Of a DNA stretch of 16,607 nucleotides, positions 9,001-16,500 are shown one piece after another; position 1 is the first letter of the stretch; each line of letters starts with the position of its first letter. Made by a program: the position numbers and the translations under genes. The DNA comes from Pelagophyceae sp. CCMP2097 (Eukaryota; Sar; Pelagophyceae), in assembly GCA_026770575.1 (NCBI GenBank), contig MU657509.1:38709-55315 (forward strand). The letters run 5' to 3'. Below the pieces are notes generated by a model. It was not told where the DNA came from. It did not search any database and saw only the letters and a program-made list of their open reading frames with translations.

Positions 9001-9624
9001 GGCGGAGCAGCTGCACGCGCTGCGCGCCGCCGTCGAGGCCGCGCAGGACGACGCGGGACTCGTGAGTGCAGTCCTTTGGGTTCCTGCTCCGCCAATATCC
9101 CTTGGATCCCTGCTCCGCCGGCCTTTGCGAAGACTTGAGGCATAGGTGCGCGGGGCTTTCGAGGCGTCGGCGCTCGGCGAGGCGCGCGCGACGGCGGCCC
9201 GGCGAGCAGCCGACGACGCGACGCGGCGGGCGGACCGCTGCGCGAAGAGCCATTTAAGGTGCGAGGGTGGACGAGTGTGGCTGCAGTTGAGTGTGGCTGC
9301 GGACGAGGGTTTCCGACTCCAAAGAAGCTGACTGCGAGGCGTAGGCTGTCTGCGGCGCGGCCGGAGAGCACCGCGCTGCCGGCCTGCGCGGCGCGGCCGC
9401 TCTACGCCAGCACCAAGGACCTTACGGCGACTGCAGCCTCGTGTGTACGTCCCTTTTCACATTTGAATGCATCCAAACTCTGCCCCTAGGCGGCGCAGGC
9501 GTTGGCGAAGGACCGCGAGCTGTACGAGCTGCACGCGTTTAACCGCGCTCTTTACGCGATTATCCACGACATTGCCGCGGACGAGCCGCCGTCTCCCACA
9601 CGGCCGAAAATCGAGTTTTGCTAA
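3025..9624 (+). CDS. PDZ-domain plus long coiled-coil protein, 9 exons (about 1914 aa)
   Basis: Proposed exons: 3025-3246, 3340-3606, 3738-5018, 5245-8331, 8419-8871, 8975-9061, 9146-9258, 9345-9444, 9490-9624 (TAA). All introns are phase 0 except 9259-9344, which is phase 2. Residues 1-155 are a basic, Ser/Ala/Pro-rich, probably disordered N-terminus. Residues about 157-251 form a PDZ-like domain: joining exons 2 and 3 gives FRVDFE-VGALGIEFEP, then GDFIVVVDGVSVSGW and SLTFQR. An acidic Gly/Trp linker (about 293-333) follows. Long heptad-rich coiled coil covers about 410-590 and 591-1255. A disordered Pro-rich hinge (about 1260-1385) carries TQT, TQM and TQT motifs, then more coiled coil, a PSSPxDE repeat and a helical C-terminus ending RPKIEFC. 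I infer a cytoskeletal or scaffold role; the partner and the family are unknown. Exons 7 and 8 are the least certain. Confidence 0.75.
4548..4628 (+). repeat. Three tandem 27-bp units coding a charged 9-residue repeat
   Basis: Units at 4548-4574, 4575-4601 and 4602-4628 each encode D-R-[RQ]-R-A-A-D-D-A. More diverged units lie on both sides. The unit keeps frame and is rich in oppositely charged residues spaced as in a stable helix. It forms the start of the first coiled-coil block of the PDZ protein. Confidence 0.8.
5019..5244 (+). other. Intron 3 of the PDZ/coiled-coil gene, with a 17-bp direct repeat
   Basis: The intron runs from donor GTGCGT to acceptor TTAG, is phase 0, and at 226 bp is the longest in the window. 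A perfect 17-bp direct repeat (ATTAGTTTAGGGTTCAA) sits at 5153-5169 and 5223-5239. Between the copies is an imperfect stem (GGTTGTTATTT / AAATAACC). The second copy ends 5 bp before the splice acceptor. A short tandem (TTTTCGGGTATCTTCGGGTAT) lies at 5134-5154. The intron is less GC-rich than the exons. Confidence 0.75.
8161..8223 (+). repeat. Three tandem 21-bp units coding PSSPxDE
   Basis: Units 8161-8181, 8182-8202 and 8203-8223 encode P-S-S-P-[TAV]-D-E three times. They lie in a disordered stretch between coiled-coil blocks of the PDZ protein. SSP followed by acidic residues is a plausible phosphorylation cluster (inference). Confidence 0.85.
9062..9145 (+). other. Intron 6 of the PDZ/coiled-coil gene, with a 21-bp direct repeat
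   Basis: The intron runs from GTGAGT to ATAG (84 bp, phase 0). Two 21-bp copies, 9073-9093 and 9099-9119, match at 18 of 21 positions and share CTGCTCCGCC at their ends. They make up half of the intron. Confidence 0.65.
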
Positions 9625-9657
9625 GTAAACGCTTGCGACCATTCCCTCGCCGATGCG
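9625..9657. other. Short gap between the coiled-coil stop codon and repeat copy B
   Basis: Only about 33 bp separate the TAA (9622-9624) from the T-tract that begins copy B on this strand. The 3' UTR of the gene therefore probably runs into the repeat. Confidence 0.5.
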
Positions 9658-9873
9658 TTTTTTTTTTTTCGCCGGTTGTTTTTCGGCGATAGTCTTACAT
9701 TCACGTGAAGCTGTAGATCGATCCCGCGAGGGACCCTTAAAACCCTCCCGTGCGATTGCGCGTCAAGGTCGGAGCAAGAGGTATTTTGCGAGTGTAGACT
9801 GTCTTCGGGGAACGCCGAAAACTATAAGCTTGCGGCGCATGACAGTACAATAGAACACCAAAAATGAAAAAGG
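9658..9873 (-). repeat. Dispersed repeat, copy B (inverted relative to copy A)
   Basis: The reverse complement matches 1079-1282, from CCTTTTTCATTTTTGGTG at one end to an A-tract at the other. The hairpin next to the A-tract is CGCCG, 9-nt loop, CGGCG, which is one pair longer than in copy A with a changed loop. The two copies lie 8.4 kb apart in opposite orientation and bracket the unknown gene and the PDZ/coiled-coil gene. I see no target-site duplication. Confidence 0.8.
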
Positions 9874-10060
9874 TTGCCGGCAGCGCGAGGCGGGCGCAGG
9901 TGCCCTCGAGGCCCGCGGGCCTTGGCTCTGCTCACGACTCGCCTTTGAACATACACGAGGCCAGGCTTGAAAAAAATGCGCGATAACTCGCAGTGTGTCC
10001 GGGCCGGCGTCACGCTGAGCGCGAGCCTTCAAGTTGGCGGTCGACTCGGCGGGGTCACGT
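9874..10060. other. Intergenic between convergent genes
   Basis: This is the 3' side of the coiled-coil gene (plus) and the subtilase gene (minus). It contains the first copy of the 45-bp tandem duplication and nothing else I recognise. Confidence 0.5.
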
Positions 10061-10098
10061 TTAGCGCGAGCCGTTTGTCCTGGCCCTCGACTCGGCGA
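10009..10098. repeat. 45-bp tandem duplication across the subtilase stop codon
   Basis: Copies 10009-10053 and 10054-10098 share GTCACG-T-AGCGCGAGCC at the start and TCGACTCGGCG at the end, with a diverged middle. The stop codon of the subtilase (minus strand, 10063-10061) lies in the second copy. The last residues (about AESRARTNGSR) and the beginning of the 3' UTR therefore derive from one duplicated unit. Confidence 0.65.
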
Positions 10099-12171
10099 TC
10101 GCGTCGAGGACCTCGTTGAACTTTGCGAGGATGGCTTCTTGGTACCTCTTGGCCCAGGCCGGCGCCGCCGCCGCGGCCGACGTCGGCGCCGCCGACCCGC
10201 GGAGCGACGGCTGCGCCGTCGGGGCGAGCGTCGGGCGCGGCGTCGCCGGCGCCGGCGGGGCCGTCGGGGCGGGCGTCGGCGTCGGGTTGTTGTTGTCGGG
10301 CGCGGTGAACGTCGTCGCGTCGCGCTGGCCGAACTCTGCGCCGCTCGCGACGACGGCGCCGTCGAGCTGGACCTCGTATTTGCCGTCGCCGTAGGTGCAG
10401 CACATACCGTCGCCAAAGGCATCCTTCATGACGAACGTGTACGTCTCGCCGGCGCAGATGGTTTGCGAGATGGTTTGCGTATAGTCCGTGTTGGGATCCC
10501 AGTAGTCGCCGCTCAAAATGTCGTCGAACTTGCACGGCGAACCCGCCGAATCGTGCGTCAGCTTCCAAGTCGTCTCGGTTGGGTCCGCATCCGTTTTCAG
10601 CGTCAGCGTGAGCTTCTGGTCGCAGGGTCCGCAGCCCTTTGTGGGCGCTTGCGAAATCGAAGGTTGCGGCGTCGGCTTTGCGGTCGTCGGGGCCGGCGAG
10701 ACCGTCGGCGCGGGGCTGGGCGCGTTTAGGACGACGCATGCGACAAACGCGGCAGCGTCCATGAAGCCGGCGCCGAGCTTGCCCTGATGCCTCGGCGCGT
10801 TCTTAGAGTCGACGTTGCGCGCCGTCGAGTAGGCGCAGCCCAGGAGCTTTTCTTTGGAAGCGTCCGGCGCGGCGGACCACCCTAAAGCCAAGACGCCGGC
10901 GACGTGCGGGCAGGCCATGGACGTGCCCGACGCCAAGCCGTAAGCGTCCTTGGATTTCGTCGAGAGGATGTCGACGCCCGGCGCGGCGATGTCGACCCAG
11001 CCGCCGTAGTTTGTAAAAGAAGCGGCGACGCCGGAATTGTCGACCGCGGCGACGCCGACGACGCCGTCGTAGGCGCCGGGCATGAAGCGTTCGTTGGAAG
11101 CGTCGTTGCCGGCGGCGAAGACGACGATGCCGTTCTTCGAGTTGTAGTAGTCGATAGCGGCCTTTTCCGACTCTGGCAAAGGACCCGCAGAGGTGTACCC
11201 CCACGAATTCGAGCTGATCCGAGCGCCGTTGTTCGCGCCGTAGAGCAGCGCCTCGGCGAAGCCGCCCGTAGACGTGGCGCCAAAGCCGACGGAGACCATG
11301 ACCTTGACGCCGGGCGACAACGGCGTCCCGCCGGCGACGCCGGCGACGCCGACGCCGTTGTCCGTGTCGGCGGCAATCGTGCCCGCGCAGTGCGAGCCGT
11401 GCCAGCCGTCGCCCTGGAGGTCGCCGCCCGTGTCGTCGGCGTGGTTGTAGCCGTGGCAATCATCGATATAACCGTTGTCGTCGTCGTCAATCCCGTTGCC
11501 GCAAATCTCCAACTCGTTGCGCCAGATATTGTTTTGGAAGTCCTCGTGGTCGAGGTCGAGGCCCGTGTCGAGGACCTGGACGACGACGTTTGGCGAGCCG
11601 CGGGAGAGGTCCCACGCTTGAAAGAGGTTCATGGCGGCGTAGTGCGGCTGGTTGGAAAGCTCCGGGTCGTTTGACTGGATCGAAGCCGATGGCTTGAGCT
11701 CGGGCTCCATGTACGAGATGTCGTCCAAAGCAGCGGAAGCCGTCCCGGCGAAGCCCTTCATCGCGGCAACGGCGAGCGTCTCCGAGTCGCACTGGGCCGC
11801 GAACCACAGGTGCAGCCCCGCCGCGAGCTGGTCCACCTCGTGCTTGCCGGCGTGGCGGAAGAGTCTTTTCGTGCCCGCGCACCCGAGCGACGCGCCGACG
11901 GCTTGTGCGCGCCGCGCGCGGTGGGCCTCGTCGTCCTCCTACGCGCGGCGGCGTGAAGCGCCGAGGCGCGGTGGACGGCGCGGTGGGCGGGCGGCGTACG
12001 GCTCACCGCGGCGAGTCGCGGGCGCGTGCCGTCGAGTTTGAAGAGGACGCGCTTGGTGACGCCGTCGGCGGCTGCATGATCGTCGTTGCCGCACCTCGAC
12101 AAGTCGACGTGTCCCGCAGAGGCCGCGCCGAGCAGGTGCGCGAAGAGCAGCGCCGACGTGGAGGAGCGCAT
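10061..12171 (-). CDS. Secreted subtilisin-family (S8) serine protease, 2 exons (about 680 aa)
   Basis: Exon 1 is 12171-12007 (55 codons) and exon 2 is 11938-10061 (625 codons plus stop). The 68-bp intron runs from GTGAGC to GTAG, phase 0. It joins a signal peptide (MRSSTSALLFAHLLGAASA) and propeptide (RVLFKLDGTRPRLAA) to propeptide residues that include GTKRLFRHAGKHE. Catalytic residues are all present: Asp179 (VQVLDTGLD), His235 (GDGWHGSHCAG), oxyanion Asn333 (VVFAAGND) and Ser395 (SGTSMACPHVAG). ICGNGIDDDDNGYIDD resembles a Ca-binding insertion of S8 enzymes. After the catalytic domain comes a Pro/Thr linker and a Cys-containing domain (about 489-601) with MKDAFGDGMCCTYGDG, of a type seen in stramenopile secreted proteins. 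A second Pro/Thr linker and a final amphipathic helix follow. The start context is AGCACCATGC. It is probably exported as a zymogen; the substrate is unknown. Confidence 0.88.
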
Positions 12172-12371
12172 GGTGCTGAAGTGGCGGGCGGCGAAAGGCG
12201 GTGGCGGTGGCGAGGAGGTCGGAGGTCGAGAGGTAGTGTTGGGTATGCGTTGCGTAAAGTTTCCGAATCTGAAGCTGTTAACGCCTCTGCGGCCCGGAAT
12301 AGAAATTTAGTTCCAGGAATGATGGGAAATTTCCAATCATAAATGTTTTGAAACCAGGAAATAAGTTTTGG
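12172..12371. promoter_or_regulatory. Upstream region of the subtilase gene
   Basis: This stretch lies between the subtilase start codon and the TIR element. The proximal 70 bp are rich in GGCGGTGG-type repeats and the distal part is A/T-richer. It should hold the promoter, but no named element can be identified. The TIR element begins only 200 bp upstream of the start codon and could influence expression. Confidence 0.35.
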
Positions 12372-12621
12372 CTACAAGGGGGGTTCAACATGAAACGGAT
12401 TCCACTCAGATACAAATTTCTCGGATTACAAACGAGGTATGGGCCACTTTTGGCGACGCTGAAATCGAGATTGCGCGCGGGATACGCGAAAAACGGAAGG
12501 TGTCAGCCTCCAGCCCGACACCTTGGGTCGAGCCGGACATGTCCAGCCACTCAAAGTCTTCTCAAACGTGCTGTGGAGGTTCGGAAATGAGCGGCATTTT
12601 CATGTTGAACCCCCCTTGTAG
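12372..12621. mobile_element. Non-autonomous DNA transposon (MITE-like) with perfect TIRs
   Basis: A perfect 24-bp inverted repeat lies at 12372-12395 (starting CTACAAGGGGGGTTCAAC) and 12598-12621. If TA is taken as the target duplication (12373-12374 and 12619-12620), the element is 244 bp with 21-bp termini starting CAAGGGGGG, which fits Tc1/mariner-type insertion at TA. It has no transposase ORF. Near its centre is a perfect 8-bp stem (AAGGTGTC / GACACCTT, about 12499-12526). It is less GC-rich than the genes. The family assignment rests only on the TA and the terminal CA; the presence of a TIR element is firm. Confidence 0.85.
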
Positions 12622-12650
12622 GATTGAACTTTTAGTGGCTCTCTCTTGTA

Positions 12651-13289
12651 CAAGGGGTATCGGCGATAAAGCCGGTCTCAAGTGCCGCCAAAGTTGTGCC
12701 TCCGAGGCCGCCTGCGGGGATGGCTTACGCGACGCATGTAGTGGAAGAGCAGGGCGTGGACGAGCAATGACAATGAGTCCACCAGAGCTGAAGTAGATTT
12801 CGCGGGAGTGGGCTGGTCGCTATGGGCCTCCCTGCCCCCCGGGGTGTCCGTGAAATGATCAGCCGCGTGGAGGGCGCATTGCAAGGGCGTGAACGGGCGT
12901 TTCCTCTAATATGTTGGACTTGTTAAAATTATTATTTGCCTCCTTGTCTTGATTTTGACTTGATTTTGCCTCCTTATCGTGATACTTGACGACCATGTGT
13001 CAACTGCAGGACCGCAGGAATCGAAATTCTGGCTATGTCACGGGGCGGGTCCATACGCACTGGGGTGGTATATGGCCGATCCTATACGATTGCCACGAGT
13101 GGCGCTTCAGACGAGCCAAAACAGACGCTTGGATTTCCAGTTTGAGCGTATTTAACAGACAATTTCTTGAGGATCGGGCATCATGGGACTCAGCGCGACG
13201 TTCTCTACCACCCCCAACAGGAGCGAAACAGCCCCCGACGAAAACTGCAGTTGACAGAAAGTCCTTGGCGTTAAAAGCGATACCCCTTG
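12651..13289. mobile_element. Possible second TIR element, related ends
   Basis: CAAGGGGTATCG at 12651-12662 is repeated inverted at 13278-13289. The left end is preceded by TA and shares CAAGGGG with the element at 12372-12621. The right end lacks an adjacent TA. The 639-bp interior has one 109-codon open frame from an ATG at 12995 to 13321, which crosses the right end. That makes it a doubtful gene. Only the 12-bp ends support an element. Confidence 0.35.
12935..12992. repeat. 29-bp tandem repeat, two copies
   Basis: 12935-12963 and 12964-12992 both start ATTT(T)GCCTCCTT and end GA-ACTTG(ACG)-like. They are T-rich and lie in the intergenic region, inside the possible second TIR element. 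No role is apparent. Confidence 0.5.
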
Positions 13290-13557
13290 ATTGTACTGCT
13301 GGGCCTTCCGGAACGCTCTGAGCCTCCCCGGGGCACGTTTGCTGGCTCGGAGGTCTCTCTAGGATTCCTCGACCCTCGTGAGTCTTCCTTTAACGCCGAA
13401 ACCCGCGGTTCCGCACCTCGAGAACGCAGCGAACAAGTGAGTCAACAATGCTGCTTGATGCCGTGGGTCTCTTGCGGCAGGTCTCGCACGCCCGGATGAG
13501 GGCACAGTAGAGGATAATTTACACAAGGAATTTTCCGTCGGGCCCTCACTGACAGGC
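13290..13557. other. 3' flank of the calpain-like gene, nothing recognised
   Basis: This is the intergenic remainder between the possible second element and the calpain stop codon. A CTAGGATTCCT at 13370-13380 also occurs in dispersed repeat copy A at 1220-1230. It is too short to interpret. Confidence 0.4.
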
Positions 13558-16500
13558 TCACTCCACCTCGTCGTCGGATGCGTCCGGCGGCGGCGCGGCC
13601 TTTTCGAAAGATTTGAAGCCGAAGCGGCCCTTGCGCGGCGCGTCGCTTGCAGAGGGTGGCGCTTTTTCGTCGGCAGAGGGCGGGGCGTTGGCGGCGTCGT
13701 TGCCTGCGCGCGTCAAGCCGAAGCGGCTTGTCCGCGGTGGCTTGCCCGGCGGCGGCGCGTCCTCCGCAGCGTCGGCGGCGTCCTCCGCGGCGTCATCCAC
13801 AGCGGCTGCGGCGTCGTCCGGCAACGCCCTCCCTTTCAAGGCGAAGCGCCTCTTCCCGGCGGCCGCGGTCTCGCGGGCGTCTCGCAGTTTGCCCAAAAGT
13901 TTCACCGAAACAGACTCCGGCTCGGGCCACAGCTGCTCCAAATCAACGTCAAAGTCCGTCGTCAGCGTCAGCGTGAAATAGCCCTCCATGCCCGGTTCTA
14001 AAGTTGCGGCTAATAAAACGTACGCGCCAGGCTCCAAGTCGTCGACATGTGCCTCCACAGTCCGCTTCGCCACCGCGGAACCCGTCGACGCGGCCAGAGT
14101 GCGATAATCCAAAGTCGACACGGCTCGCACATCGCCCAGAGGGTCGTCGTCGACTCGAATGACGTAAGCGGCCACTGGTAAAATACGCGCATTCGAAGCT
14201 CCCTGCCAAGTACGCTGCGACAAATCTAAACGGAGCGTCACGGGCCGGTGCACCCTTAAGATCCACTGCGGGTTCTTCCCCACGTTCACCCCCGCGCCGT
14301 TGAGCATGGACGGCAATCCACCGGCAGTGAACGCAAGCTTCGGGGCCGGCACTGCGGGAATGTCAAAGCCCTTGGCTTCGAACGATGCCAGATCCGCCGC
14401 AGAGTCCGGGTCCAGGCCAGCGTCCGTGTAGACTTTCCGCCACGCTGAAACGTCTGCCGGGTCGATTGGGGCCGTGGACCATTGGCCGGAAAGTTTCACG
14501 CGTCGCCATGTCGTAGAATCTTCCGCGTAGTAATGGCAGACGAAAAGGCACCGGAATAAAGCGCAGAGTTCGTCAAAGGAGACCCAAAACGCATTCGGGT
14601 CGTCGTTGTTCAAAGCTCGGCGGAGTTGCGCGCATCGCCAGACTTTTGAAGTCGGACCCCACGCCCCATCGAATCGCTCCGTCCAGCCCGGCGGGTTCCC
14701 AAGCTTCAAGAGTTGTTCGCCGGTCCTCAACGAAGCGACCTCGAGGACGAGGTACGTCGCTTGCTTCGCGAGGCCGGACGGCGAATGGTTCTGAGAACCG
14801 GCGCCAATCATGTACTCCATTCGAAACCATTTCTGTAAACAAGCCCACAACCCCGCCTTGCCGACGCCCCGAGACGGCTTGGATATCGAGACGCACTCTG
14901 CGCGGCAGCCCGTCAAGAGCTCGAGGCCGTGGTGCACGTAACCCGGTTCGATTGCCGCGTAAGTCCCATAATATTTCGCCACGCTTTTCTCGAGCACCGA
15001 GACCCAGAGCTCCTCGAGCCCTTGAGAGTGCGCGGCGGCGCAGCAGCCCATCTTCAAGCAGCGGTCTCTCAGGATGTGCTTTGCAGACTCGGAAGACTTG
15101 TCAGAGGCATTTTCAGAGGCATTTTCGAGGCGTTGGAGAGCCTGGGCCGCCGACTTCACCGACCCGTCACCCAGCATGGGCAAAGCATCGTCGACGACCA
15201 CGCACTCCCACTGTCCATTGACGAAGAGGCGCACCTAGAGGGCGTGTGGTGATACGTTGTGGACCACTTTAAAGGCTCCGAAAGACCACTTGAGAGGCTC
15301 CGAAAAGACCACTTGAGAGGCTCCGAAAGACCACTTGAGAGGCTCCGAAAAGACTCACACCAAAGGCCCCAACGCGCGATTCGCGGTATCGCCCGACGCC
15401 GTCGACGAGCCCGACGAACAAACGCTGGACCTGCGCGTCTACTTGGCCGTCTGCGACGCCGCCGGCCGCAGAGAGCATGGATAGAGCTGTCAGCAACCAG
15501 TCATCTTTGACGCATACGCCCGGAGAGACGTCGTCCGGGTCCGAGCCGCCCTTGAACAGAGGCGGCGATTCGGCGACGTCGCAGGCGTGTTTCCAACCTC
15601 CGACGGCGGCGCGGCCGAAGACGTCGCCGAGGCTCGCGGAAGTGGGAGGGAAGTCGGGGTCGACAAACTGCAGACACCTATGGCGTTTGATCGGGTCGAG
15701 GCATGGCGTTTGAGAGGGTCCCGGGATTGAAACCTGATCAATCGTGAAAGAGACGCACCCCTCGCGCCCTCTCGAAGGCTGACAGTCGAGCATACCCGCT
15801 TCGAGATCGTTGAGACGTTCTCTGCAATTACCCGTCGACTCCTCTCCGTTTAAAAGCACGTGCTTCAAGTAAGATTCCCGGAGTGGAACGTCGCGCTCCT
15901 CTACGTTTCGCGGGTCCAGATTAAACTCCCAAATCGACCGAAGAGTCTCCTCGAAGCGGTCTCGGTCGTCGCCGGAAACTTCTTCAAAGTCGAGCCACCG
16001 AAGCGTCCGCTTCCGCCGCCGCTCCGCGAAATCTGCAGCGCGCAAGTCGAACATCGTCTTCTCGCGCTGCGATCGGTCCTCGCCGAGTTTCAGAGCGGCG
16101 GTGGCTTCCATGGCGTCTGCTCTATCGATCTGCGCCTCGCGCTTCGCCTCCGTCTTCTTGTAGTCTCCGAAAAATGAGAAGAACCTCGATCGACCTTCAA
16201 CGTCCAGCCTCCAAAGCCACTCTGCCAGATTTTGCAAGTCCACTTGATCCGCCGAGAGGGCCGCGGTCGGTGGGGACACGCCGTGCGCTCGCAGTTTAAA
16301 ACGCGATTCGTGGGCGAATCTGCGTAAGATCGACTCTTCGTGGCACGTAAACGCGTCGCCCGCGGAGATGACCAGCAAGTGGAACAGCGCTACGCAGCGC
16401 ACTTCGGCCTCCAAAGCCCGGGCGAAAGATTGCTCTAAAACCCGGATAGCCGCAACTCGAGCCCAGTCCGGCGGTGCCACGTACTCCTGAGACCGGTGCT

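Noticed and set aside
8415..9371. Minus-strand open frame of 318 codons across exons and introns of the coiled-coil gene
   Set aside because: Antisense shadow; it has low-complexity Ser/Ala/Arg runs and no domain.
10904..11674. Plus-strand open frame of 256 codons opposite the subtilase
   Set aside because: Antisense to a clear catalytic domain; Val/Asp/Ala/Arg-rich shadow.
12995..13321. 109-codon ORF in the intergenic region
   Set aside because: It has no recognisable domain, is in repeat-rich DNA and runs through the end of a possible mobile element. There is no splice or codon-bias support.
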